Below, piece after piece: positions 1 through 5,739 of a DNA stretch of 5,869 nucleotides (positions are counted from its first letter, which is position 1; the number at the start of each line of letters is the position of its first letter). The DNA lies in assembly GCA_007127625.1 (NCBI GenBank), contig SKYZ01000051.1, positions 1 to 5,869 on the forward strand. Reading direction: 5' to 3'. The notes beneath the pieces are model-generated. The model did no database searches and was not told the DNA's origin. It worked only from the letters and a program-made list of their open reading frames with translations. This DNA is from Aquisalimonas sp. Its GTDB lineage: Bacteria > Pseudomonadota > Gammaproteobacteria > Nitrococcales > Aquisalimonadaceae. Position numbers and translations under genes: made by a program.

Positions 1-19
1 CCTGAAGGTCCGCCCTACG
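1..19 (-). repeat. Partial REP-like palindrome downstream of lnt, cut by window edge
   Basis: On the minus strand this reads CGTAGGGCGGACCTTCAGG. A GTAG tetranucleotide (complement of 15-18) is followed by GGCGGACC (complement of 7-14), then a small CCT/AGG inverted repeat around a 2-nt loop at 1-8. REP elements of gammaproteobacteria have a GTAG or GTGG foot followed by a GC-rich hairpin, so this looks like one arm and the loop of such a hairpin. The other arm would lie just outside the window. It sits 21 nt beyond the lnt stop, a usual place for REP elements, which can act as mRNA 3'-end stabilisers or weak terminators. The identification is inferred from half a structure; a chance GC-rich sequence is possible. 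Confidence 0.4.
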
Positions 20-39
20 CCTATGGACATGCAGACCAA

Positions 40-1581
40 TCAGGAGTCGCTCGGTGTGTCGCTGTCGTCCGGCGGTCTGCGCACGTGCTTGCGCACCCGC
101 CAGGAGCCGAAGGCCACCAGGCCGAAGCCGGCACCCATGACCACCGGGGCGTCAAGCCACCGCAGATAGGGCGTCATGCCCTGGCGCGGCTGGATGGTGG
201 TGCCCAGCGCCACCGGTCGGAACTGCGGGGCGCGGTCGATGATGCGACCGCGCTCGTCCACCGAGGCGGTGATGCCGGTGTTGGTACTGCGCAGCAGCGG
301 TCGCTGGAACTCGATGGCGCGCATGCGCGCCTTCTGGAAATGCTGATGCGGCCCGATGGTGGTGCCGAACCAGGCGTCGTTGCTCACGTTCACCAGGTAG
401 CTGGCCTCGGGCAGCGAAGCCGCCACCACCGGGGCAAAGGTGATCTCGTAGCAGATGGAGACGGCGGCCTTACGGCCGGCCGCCGCCAGCGGCTTCGGCG
501 AACGTCCCGGGGTGAAATCTCCCAGCGGCGCGCCGAAGACGTCCAGCAGCGGCCCCAGTTGCTCCCGGAAGGGCACGTACTCGCCGAAGGGCACCAGGTG
601 GCGCTTGTGGTAGTAGTCGACATCCTCGCCCAGGCTCATGACGCTATTGAAGACCTGCCCCCGCCCGCGATCCAGAGTGGGCAGGCCGAGTAGCAGTTCG
701 GTTTCGTGAAAGGCCGCCTCGTCCCCCAGCGGCGCCAGATACTCGGCGGCCTCGTGCTGATACATGGGCACGGCGGTCTCCGGCCAGATCACCAGGTCCT
801 TGCCCCAGTGCTGGGCGGTGAGATCCCGGTACCGGTTCATGGTGACGTCCCGGTACTCCGGGTCCCACTTCACGTCTTGGGGAATGTTGCCCTGGAGCAG
901 CCCGGCGGTGAGGGGGCCACCGTCAGGCTCGGTCCACTCCACCTGGCGCAGCAACAGGCCGGCAACGAACACCAGCACGAAACCGGCGGCCACGGGCAAA
1001 GTACGCAGCTGTACCGGCTGGCGTGCCGCCCAGGCCAGCGCCCCGGCGCCCAGTGCCACCAGCAGGCTGATGCCGAGGCTGCCCATCAGCGGGGCGAAGC
1101 CGTTGAGCCAGGTGTCCGTCTGGCTGTAGCCCAGTTGCAGCCAGGTAGTGCCGGTGAACAGCCAGCCGCGGATCCACTCCACCACGACCCACGCCAACGG
1201 CATGGCCACCAGCAGGGCCAGGGCATCGCTGGCGGGGCGCAGGCGCTGCCAGAGTGCAACCGTGGCCAGCGGGATCAGCGCGAACAGCAACGCCAGAACC
1301 GCGCAGAAGACCACCGCCGCCCAGAAACCGCCGCCGTAGAACATGATGCTGTGATAGATCCAGAAGGCGCCGGCGGTGAACCAGCCAAGCCCCCAGGCGT
1401 AGGCGACCCGTCCCCGCCCGGCCTGCGGTCCGCTCACCAGATAGAACAGTACCGCCGGAGACACGAAGGCGACGATCCACCAGCCAAAGGGATCGTAGGC
1501 CAGCGGCGACAGAGCGCCGGCAAACAGGGCCAGCAGCAACTGAGGCCAGCGGTGGCGGTCGGCGGCAACGGTCGGAGTCAT
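40..1581 (-). CDS. lnt: Apolipoprotein N-acyltransferase
   Basis: Lnt is an integral inner-membrane enzyme that moves an acyl chain from phospholipid to the N-terminal cysteine of diacylated apolipoproteins, the last step of lipoprotein maturation. With the ATG at 1581 the protein has 513 residues, close to the roughly 512 of the E. coli enzyme. About seven hydrophobic segments occupy residues 13-212 and an eighth lies near 476-493. Between them is the periplasmic nitrilase-fold domain. Its catalytic triad is visible: E268 in WPETA, K326 in YYHKRHLVPFGE, and C377 in SICYE. The accessory glutamates E334 and E379 are also present, as is the GNIPQ..KW motif at 231-239. A GTG at 1635 would add 18 residues, but it has no Shine-Dalgarno and lies inside an inverted repeat. 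A TTG at 1587 has better spacing to AGGA and would add only two residues. It is the last gene of the cluster, 77 nt after corC. Confidence 0.97.
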   Translation of the reverse strand: MTPTVAADRHRWPQLLLALFAGALSPLAYDPFGWWIVAFVSPAVLFYLVSGPQAGRGRVAYAWGLGWFTAGAFWIYHSIMFYGGGFWAAVVFCAVLALLFALIPLATVALWQRLRPASDALALLVAMPLAWVVVEWIRGWLFTGTTWLQLGYSQTDTWLNGFAPLMGSLGISLLVALGAGALAWAARQPVQLRTLPVAAGFVLVFVAGLLLRQVEWTEPDGGPLTAGLLQGNIPQDVKWDPEYRDVTMNRYRDLTAQHWGKDLVIWPETAVPMYQHEAAEYLAPLGDEAAFHETELLLGLPTLDRGRGQVFNSVMSLGEDVDYYHKRHLVPFGEYVPFREQLGPLLDVFGAPLGDFTPGRSPKPLAAAGRKAAVSICYEITFAPVVAASLPEASYLVNVSNDAWFGTTIGPHQHFQKARMRAIEFQRPLLRSTNTGITASVDERGRIIDRAPQFRPVALGTTIQPRQGMTPYLRWLDAPVVMGAGFGLVAFGSWRVRKHVRRPPDDSDTPSDS

Positions 1582-1593
1582 GAGCAAGCGCGT

Positions 1594-1597
1594 TCCT
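1594..1597 (-). promoter_or_regulatory. Ribosome binding site of lnt
   Basis: AGGA on the minus strand lies 12 nt before the ATG at 1581 and 6 nt before an in-frame TTG at 1587. The spacing favours TTG, while codon preference and family length do not separate the two. It starts 2 nt after the 3' arm of the 9-bp inverted repeat at 1600-1637, so folding of that repeat could affect ribosome access. Confidence 0.5.
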
Positions 1598-1599
1598 GG

Positions 1600-1637
1600 C
1601 GGTGGCAACGGCGCACACTGTCTTTGGATTGCCACCG
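1600..1637 (-). promoter_or_regulatory. Inverted repeat in the corC-lnt gap, next to the lnt Shine-Dalgarno
   Basis: CGGTGGCAA at 1600-1608 is perfectly complementary to TTGCCACCG at 1629-1637, giving a 9-bp stem with a 20-nt loop. In the lnt-sense transcript the 3' arm ends 2 nt before the AGGA of lnt. There is no T-run after it, so it is not a normal intrinsic terminator. It may be a leader structure affecting lnt translation or mRNA processing. The repeat itself is seen in the sequence; its function is inferred. Confidence 0.45.
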
Positions 1638-1658
1638 ATTTGCAAGACCGGACGGCCC

Positions 1659-2555
1659 TCAGGAATGGGACTGGACACTGGCGTCGGTTCCCGAAGCCGT
1701 CTCAGTCCTCTCCTCCGGGTCGGGCATGACCATGAGCAGGTGGATGCGCCGGTTGTCAGCGCGCACCACCTCGAAGCGGTATCCGTCCAGCGACACTGCT
1801 TCACCGCGCCCGGGCAGATGCCCGAAGGCGTGGGCGATGTAGCCGCCAATGGTGTCGAACTCGTCGTCACTGAACGCGGTGCCGAAGTGCGCGTTGAAGT
1901 CCTCCAGTGGCGTCAGCGCCTTGACCACGCTGCTGCCCTCACGGTGGCTGAGGATGTAGGTGTCGTCATCCGTGTCATGCTCGTCGTCGATCTCGCCGAC
2001 GATCTGCTCCAGGACATCCTCGATGGTCACCATGCCGGCCACGCCACCGTACTCGTCCACCACCACCGCCAGATGGTTGCGGCTGCTGCGGAACTCCTTG
2101 AGCATCACGTCGAGACGTTTGCTCTCGGGCACGAACAGCGCCGGCCGCATGACTTCCCGCATGTCGAAACGCGTCTGGTTCTCCGGGGAGGAGTAGACCA
2201 GGAGGTCCTTGGCGATGAGGATGCCAATGACATCGTCCCGGTTCTCACCGATCACCGGGAAGCGGGAGTGGCCGGACTCGATCACCGGCGGCAGCAGTTC
2301 GCCCGGGGAGGCATCCCGGCGAACCACCACCATCTGCGAGCGGGGAATCATGATGTCGCGCACCTGCATCTCGGAGACGTGCAGGGCGCCCTCGATCATC
2401 GCAAGCTGATCGGCATCCAGCAGACCGCGGCGCTGCGCGTCACGCAGGACATCCACCAGGCTGTCGCGATCCCGCGGCTCGCCGGAGATCGCCTGGCTGA
2501 TCCGTTCCAGCCATGAGCGCTGGTCACTGCTGCTACTTCGGTCCTCGCTGTTCAT
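1659..2555 (-). CDS. corC: CBS-domain protein YbeX/CorC (magnesium and cobalt homeostasis)
   Basis: This is a cytosolic protein of 298 residues, similar in length to E. coli YbeX/CorC. A variable N-terminus (1-60) is followed by the paired CBS domains, roughly 65-125 and 131-190, starting at VRDIMIPRSQM (65-75). Other family landmarks are HSRFPVI (96-102), FVPESKR (141-147), MLKEFR (151-156) and the VTIEDVLE..VGEI.DE segment at 176-192. The C-terminal CorC_HlyC (transporter-associated) domain spans about 205-278, with FSDDEFDTIGG (228-238) and HLPGRGE (246-252). No DUF21 membrane domain is present, as in E. coli YbeX and unlike the CNNM/CorC membrane exporters. The family has been linked to Mg2+/Co2+ efflux and, in E. 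coli, to ribosome metabolism; the biochemical activity is unsettled. The ATG at 2555 has GGGAG 3 nt upstream (short spacing). The frame stays open back to a GTG at 2615, but that has no Shine-Dalgarno and adds a non-conserved 20 residues. Confidence 0.95.
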   Translation of the reverse strand: MNSEDRSSSSDQRSWLERISQAISGEPRDRDSLVDVLRDAQRRGLLDADQLAMIEGALHVSEMQVRDIMIPRSQMVVVRRDASPGELLPPVIESGHSRFPVIGENRDDVIGILIAKDLLVYSSPENQTRFDMREVMRPALFVPESKRLDVMLKEFRSSRNHLAVVVDEYGGVAGMVTIEDVLEQIVGEIDDEHDTDDDTYILSHREGSSVVKALTPLEDFNAHFGTAFSDDEFDTIGGYIAHAFGHLPGRGEAVSLDGYRFEVVRADNRRIHLLMVMPDPEERTETASGTDASVQSHS

Positions 2556-2593
2556 GGACTCCCATGCCGTTGCCAAGAAATCAGGGGTCAGGA

Positions 2594-2613
2594 GTGCCGG
2601 GGAACCCCCGCAC
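2594..2613 (-). promoter_or_regulatory. GC-rich hairpin in the ybeY-corC gap
   Basis: GTG at 2594-2596 pairs with CAC at 2611-2613. CGGGG at 2598-2602 pairs with CCCCG at 2606-2610, leaving a 3-nt loop and a single bulged C at 2597, for eight pairs in all. It starts 6 nt after the ybeY stop codon. On the minus strand it is followed by mixed sequence with no T-run, so a full intrinsic terminator is unlikely. It could be a processing or attenuation element that lowers corC and lnt expression relative to the upstream genes. The function is inferred. Confidence 0.4.
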
Positions 2614-2618
2614 ACTGC

Positions 2619-3098
2619 TCACGCCTGTGGACTTGCGCCGGCCTCCTCGCGGTAGGGGTCGGGAATGCCGAGCCCGGCCAGGATTCTCTGCTCCGTCCCT
2701 TCCATCTCCAGAGCCTCGACCTCTTCCATATGATCGTAGCCCAACAGATGCAACGTGCCGTGGACCACCATGTGTGCCCAGTGGTGTTCCGGCGGTTTGC
2801 CCTGCTCCGCCGCCTCGTCGGCGACCACCTCTGCGCAGATGACCAGATCCCCCAGCTCCGGCAGATCCTCGTCGAAGCCCGGGGGCGCCTCGAAGGGGAA
2901 CGACAGCACGTTGGTGGCGTAATCCCGCCCACGGTAGTTGCTGTTGAGCTGGCGCCCCTCCTCGGCGGTCACCACGCGCACCACCACCTCGGCTTCGTCC
3001 CGGTGACCGGCGAGGACGGCGGCGACCCAGCGCTCCACCCGGGCCCGCGACGGCACCATGTCGGCTTCGCAGGCCACCTGGTAGACGACGGTAATCAT
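2619..3098 (-). CDS. ybeY: Endoribonuclease YbeY, 16S rRNA maturation and ribosome quality control
   Basis: This 159-residue cytosolic protein of the UPF0054 family is normal in length. YbeY is a single-metal endoribonuclease involved in 16S rRNA 3'-end maturation and, with RNase R, in degrading defective 70S ribosomes. The signature HGTLHLLGYDH gives the three metal ligands H113, H117 and H123. The conserved segment LNSNYRGRDYATNVLSFPFE (51-70) contains the conserved arginine, here R56, and is followed by LGDLVIC (82-88). The protein is acidic. The ATG at 3098 overlaps the ybeZ stop as ATGA (3098-3095). The bases upstream are GC-rich with no good Shine-Dalgarno, so translation is probably coupled to termination on ybeZ, in keeping with the known physical partnership of the two proteins. 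Confidence 0.97.
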   Translation of the reverse strand: MITVVYQVACEADMVPSRARVERWVAAVLAGHRDEAEVVVRVVTAEEGRQLNSNYRGRDYATNVLSFPFEAPPGFDEDLPELGDLVICAEVVADEAAEQGKPPEHHWAHMVVHGTLHLLGYDHMEEVEALEMEGTEQRILAGLGIPDPYREEAGASPQA

Positions 3099-4093
3099 GC
3101 GCGCTCGCCGCCGCGCTCTCGCGCCTCGCTGATGCGGTCGTACGCCTGAACGATACGCTGCACCAGCGGGTGGCGCACCACATCGGCGGCCGTGAAGAAC
3201 GTGAAGCTCACGCCCTCCACCTCGTGGAGAACGTCCACGGCATCGCGCAGTCCCGAGGCCGTCCCCTTGGGCAGGTCCACCTGGGTCACGTCACCGGTGA
3301 CCACGGCGGTGGAGCCGAAGCCAATGCGGGTGAGGAACATCTTCATCTGCTCGACTGTGGTGTTCTGTGCCTCGTCCAGGATAATGAAGGACTGGTTCAG
3401 TGTGCGTCCACGCATGTAGGCCAGCGGCGCAATCTCGATGACGTTGCGTTCGATCAGCTTGGCCACCCGGTCGAAACCGAGCATCTCGAACAGGGCGTCG
3501 TAGAGCGGCCGCAGATAAGGATCCACCTTCTGGGCAAGATCCCCCGGCAGGAACCCCAGCCGCTCGCCGGCTTCCACCGCCGGGCGCACAAGAACCAGCC
3601 GACGCACCTGGTCACTCTCCAGCGCTTCCACGGCGGCGGCCACGGCCAGGTAGGTCTTGCCGGTGCCCGCAGGGCCGATCCCGAAGTTGAGATCGTGATC
3701 GCGGACGTTGCGCAGGTAGAGCTGCTGGTTGGGCCCCCGACCGCGGATCTCCGCCTTGCGGGTGCGGATCACCACTTCCTCGTCCCGGGCCTTCTCGTGG
3801 CCTTCGCGGACGCGCTCGTCCACCGCGGCGTCCTGGAGGTAGAGGTGCACGTTCTCGGGCGAGAGCTCTTCATCGGCACTGGCCTGGTAGAGATCCCGGA
3901 GGACGCTCACCGCTGCGTTGACCGCCGTTTCATCACCAATGACACGGAACCGGTGGGCGCGGTTGCTGATCTCCACGCCGAGGCGGCGCTCCACCTGGCG
4001 GAGGTTCTCATCGAACTGACCGCAAAGATTGGCGAGCCGATCATTGTCCGCCGGCTCCAGGCTGAAATCCTGGGATTCGGGCTGTGCTTTCAA
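3095..4093 (-). CDS. ybeZ: PhoH-like ATPase YbeZ
   Basis: This 332-residue cytosolic protein is a little shorter than E. coli YbeZ (about 346), mainly because the charged C-terminal tail is shorter. The N-terminal part contains SLEPADNDRL (11-20) and a KH-like region around 25-72. The PhoH P-loop domain follows, with Walker A GPAGTGKT (140-147), the VRPAVEAGERLGFLPGDL block (169-186), DPYLRPLYDALFEMLGF (191-207), Walker B FIILDEAQN (236-244) and VVTGDVTQVDLP (264-275). The family binds and hydrolyses nucleotide and is thought to act as an RNA helicase or remodeller working with YbeY on rRNA; the substrate is not established. The start is TTG at 4093. It has GAGG 5 nt upstream (4102-4099), no in-frame ATG lies nearby, and the N-terminal residues align with E. 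coli YbeZ. It follows miaB by 16 nt and overlaps ybeY by 4 bp. Confidence 0.96.
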   Translation of the reverse strand: MKAQPESQDFSLEPADNDRLANLCGQFDENLRQVERRLGVEISNRAHRFRVIGDETAVNAAVSVLRDLYQASADEELSPENVHLYLQDAAVDERVREGHEKARDEEVVIRTRKAEIRGRGPNQQLYLRNVRDHDLNFGIGPAGTGKTYLAVAAAVEALESDQVRRLVLVRPAVEAGERLGFLPGDLAQKVDPYLRPLYDALFEMLGFDRVAKLIERNVIEIAPLAYMRGRTLNQSFIILDEAQNTTVEQMKMFLTRIGFGSTAVVTGDVTQVDLPKGTASGLRDAVDVLHEVEGVSFTFFTAADVVRHPLVQRIVQAYDRISEARERGGERA

Positions 4094-4098
4094 TAGTG

Positions 4099-4102
4099 CC
4101 TC
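4099..4102 (-). promoter_or_regulatory. Ribosome binding site deciding the TTG start of ybeZ
   Basis: GAGG on the minus strand is separated by 5 nt from the TTG at 4093-4091. The region between the miaB stop (4112-4110) and this point contains no ATG or GTG in the ybeZ frame with a comparable site. This supports the TTG start. Confidence 0.6.
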
Positions 4103-4109
4103 GGATACC

Positions 4110-5480
4110 TCACGCCGTGACGGCCCGGGACAGGAACTCCCCGGGCTCGTCGTGAAAGCCGACCAGCTCCCCTCGCAGGGAGTTGGGCAGCGCCTCGGTA
4201 ATACGCACCTGGACGAAGCGGCCGATCAGCCGCGGATGTCCGGGGAAGTTCACTACACGGTTGTTCTCGGTGCGCCCGGCGATCTCGGCCTCGTTGCGCC
4301 GGGAGACGCCGTCCACCAGCACGGTCTGCACGGTGCCCACCATGGCCTGGCTGATTCGCCGGGCATTGGCCTCGATGGTGGCCTGTAATCGCTGCAGCCG
4401 CGCCTTCTTTACCTCCCGGGAGGTGCTGTCCGCCAACGACGATGCCGGAGTGCCCGGACGCGCGCTGTAGATGAAACTGAAGGAGGTGTCGAAGCCGATG
4501 TCCTCCACCAGGGCCATGGTCTCCTCGAAGCAGTCCTCGTCCTCACCGGGGAAGCCGACGATGATGTCCGTGGACATGCTGATGTCGGGCCGGATCTCGC
4601 GCAGACGGCGCACCTTGTCCTTGAACTCGTCAATGGTGTGGCCACGCTTCATCAGCTTGAGCACGAAATCGGAGCCGCTCTGCACCGGCAGGTGGAGGTG
4701 ATCCACCAACTCCGGGATTTCCGCGTAGGCCTCGATCAGGCTGTCGCTGAACTCCACGGGATGGGACGTGGTGTAGCGGAGGCGATCGATACCATCGATG
4801 GCGGCGACGTAATGGAGCAGCAGGGCCAGGTCGGCTTCGGTGCCGTCGGCCATCTCTGCGCGGTAGGCGTTGACGTTCTGCCCCAGCAGGTTGATCTCGC
4901 GCACGCCCTGGTCCGCCAGATCCGCGATTTCGGCGATGACATCATCGAAGGGGCGGCTGATTTCCTCGCCGCGGGTGTACGGCACCACGCAGAAGCTGCA
5001 GTACTTGCTGCACCCCTCCATGATGGAGACGAAGGCGGTGGGGCCGTCGGCGCGGGGCTCCGGCAGCCGATCGAACTTCTCGATTTCAGGGAAGGAGACG
5101 TCCACCTGGGCGGACTCGCCCGCGCGCACGCGATCCACCATCTCCGGCAGGCGGTGCAGGGTCTGCGGGCCGAACACCAAGTCCACGAACGGCGCACGCC
5201 TCTGCAGCGCTTCGCCTTCCTGGGAGGCGACACACCCACCCACACCGATCAACACGTCCGGATTCCGCTCCTTCAGGCCCTTCCAGTGGCCGAGCTGGGA
5301 AAAGACCTTCTCCTGGGCCTTCTCGCGGATGGAGCAGGTATTGAGCAGAATCAGGTCCGCCTCTTCAGGCGTGCTCACCCGCTCGTAGCCACGTTGATCA
5401 ACAAGCACGTCTGCCATCTTGGCGGAATCGTACTCGTTCATCTGGCAGCCGTGCGTCTTGACGTAGACCTTGCCGTTCAT
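4110..5480 (-). CDS. miaB: tRNA-2-methylthio-N6-isopentenyladenosine-37 methylthiotransferase MiaB
   Basis: MiaB is a radical-SAM enzyme with two [4Fe-4S] clusters. It adds a methylthio group to i6A37 of tRNAs reading UNN codons, giving ms2i6A37 and better reading-frame accuracy. The 456-residue protein has the usual three parts. The N-terminal UPF0004/MTTase domain (about 3-118) has auxiliary-cluster cysteines C12 ([11 protein letters not shown]), C49 (NTCSIRE) and C83 (GGCVA). The radical-SAM domain carries CSKYCSFC with C157, C161 and C164, followed by VPYTRG and later LHLPVQSGS (262-270). A TRAM RNA-binding domain lies around 379-441. The ATG at 5480 is preferred because it aligns with the family N-terminus and has AGGTGA 11 nt and GAGGG 3 nt upstream. 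The GTG at 5495 would add five residues without a Shine-Dalgarno. It is the first gene of the minus-strand cluster. Confidence 0.98.
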   Translation of the reverse strand: MNGKVYVKTHGCQMNEYDSAKMADVLVDQRGYERVSTPEEADLILLNTCSIREKAQEKVFSQLGHWKGLKERNPDVLIGVGGCVASQEGEALQRRAPFVDLVFGPQTLHRLPEMVDRVRAGESAQVDVSFPEIEKFDRLPEPRADGPTAFVSIMEGCSKYCSFCVVPYTRGEEISRPFDDVIAEIADLADQGVREINLLGQNVNAYRAEMADGTEADLALLLHYVAAIDGIDRLRYTTSHPVEFSDSLIEAYAEIPELVDHLHLPVQSGSDFVLKLMKRGHTIDEFKDKVRRLREIRPDISMSTDIIVGFPGEDEDCFEETMALVEDIGFDTSFSFIYSARPGTPASSLADSTSREVKKARLQRLQATIEANARRISQAMVGTVQTVLVDGVSRRNEAEIAGRTENNRVVNFPGHPRLIGRFVQVRITEALPNSLRGELVGFHDEPGEFLSRAVTA

Positions 5481-5483
5481 GGG

Positions 5484-5497
5484 CCCTCGGGTCACCT
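5484..5497 (-). promoter_or_regulatory. Ribosome binding region of miaB
   Basis: Two candidate Shine-Dalgarno sequences precede the ATG at 5480 on the minus strand: AGGTGA at 5497-5492 (11-nt spacing) and GAGGG at 5488-5484 (3-nt spacing). Neither spacing is ideal, but both favour the ATG. The alternative GTG at 5495 lies within the first of these motifs. Confidence 0.5.
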
Positions 5498-5508
5498 TTT
5501 ATGCTGTC

Positions 5509-5537
5509 AGTTTAGAACGATGAAAGGGCCTTGCCCA
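5509..5537 (-). promoter_or_regulatory. Tentative sigma-70-type promoter for miaB
   Basis: On the minus strand TGGGCA (5537-5532, four of six consensus bases) and TAAACT (5514-5509, four of six) are separated by 17 nt, upstream of miaB. The -35 box lies in the loop and 3' arm of the hairpin at 5525-5555. The match is weak, and chance hexamers of this quality are common. Confidence 0.25.
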
Positions 5538-5555
5538 CCATGCGGGCAAGGCCCT
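5525..5555 (-). promoter_or_regulatory. 12-bp perfect hairpin in the miaB upstream region
   Basis: AGGGCCTTGCCC at 5525-5536 is perfectly complementary to GGGCAAGGCCCT at 5544-5555, with a 7-nt loop. Outside it, CGATG (5518-5522) is complementary to CATCG (5562-5566), which could add five pairs beyond an uneven 2/6-nt internal loop. In minus-strand sense the stem is followed by TTTCATCGTTCT, a weak T-rich tail. In plus-strand sense the tail is GAAAAA, which is not terminator-like. Possible roles are a weak terminator for a transcript coming from the rpsT side, or a structured miaB leader. The structure is seen; the role is not resolved. Confidence 0.5.
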
Positions 5556-5665
5556 GAAAAACATCGAAACCGGAGTGATGGCGAAGGGTAACCCCGGGGT
5601 GAATCCCACGGCAAGCGCCGAACCGCCGTCGGCATGCGATCCACGCCTGGTTCGCCGGTCGGGAC

Positions 5666-5694
5666 TTGACACACAGCCCGGGAATCAGCATATT
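5666..5694 (+). promoter_or_regulatory. Probable sigma-70 promoter of rpsT
   Basis: A perfect -35 box TTGACA (5666-5671) is followed after 17 nt by CATATT (5689-5694, four of six consensus bases). Transcription would start near 5701, giving a leader of about 40 nt. The bases between the -10 box and the likely start (ACCGGGCC) are GC-rich, as in ribosomal promoters under stringent (ppGpp/DksA) control in E. coli. No A/T-rich UP element is visible upstream. The motif is seen; the regulation is inferred. Confidence 0.7.
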
Positions 5695-5727
5695 ACCGGG
5701 CCTTTCCGGACCGTGAAGAACTTCGTC

Positions 5728-5732
5728 AGGAG
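5728..5732 (+). promoter_or_regulatory. Ribosome binding site deciding the TTG start of rpsT
   Basis: AGGAG lies 7 nt before the TTG at 5740, an ideal spacing. No ATG or GTG in frame lies between them. Together with the family N-terminus [10 protein letters not shown] this fixes the non-ATG start. Confidence 0.8.
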
Positions 5733-5739
5733 CTGAACC

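Larger units (their letters stand above)
5481..5739. other. Divergent miaB-rpsT intergenic region
   Basis: This 259-bp stretch separates the divergently transcribed miaB and rpsT and has no convincing gene. From the miaB side it holds the miaB ribosome binding region, a weak promoter candidate, the 12-bp hairpin at 5525-5555, a quasi-palindrome centred on ACCCCGGGGT at 5591-5600, the rpsT promoter near 5666-5694 and the rpsT leader. No tRNA or known riboswitch was recognised. Confidence 0.8.

Noticed and set aside
706..1842. Long plus-strand open frame of 378 codons opposite lnt and the end of corC
   Set aside because: It is a product of high GC opposite a real gene. Its translation is rich in Q, H, G and A with no recognisable domain, while the minus strand has the full Lnt catalytic triad.
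3170..4096. Plus-strand open frame of 308 codons opposite ybeZ
   Set aside because: It mirrors the ybeZ codons, has no family features, and the PhoH motifs on the minus strand explain the region.
4638..5591. Plus-strand open frame of 317 codons opposite miaB
   Set aside because: It is a shadow of miaB, whose radical-SAM and cluster cysteines are intact on the minus strand.
5619..5654. CGAACC/GGTTCG inverted repeat, considered as part of a tRNA or riboswitch
   Set aside because: Only six pairs around a 24-nt loop, with no acceptor stem, anticodon arm or CCA end. A chance repeat is likely in this GC-rich sequence.
5578..5736. Plus-strand small open frame of 52 codons beginning MAKGNPGVNP
   Set aside because: GGAG is only 2 nt from the ATG, the frame covers the rpsT promoter, and the residues resemble no known small protein. 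A leader peptide cannot be excluded but is not supported.
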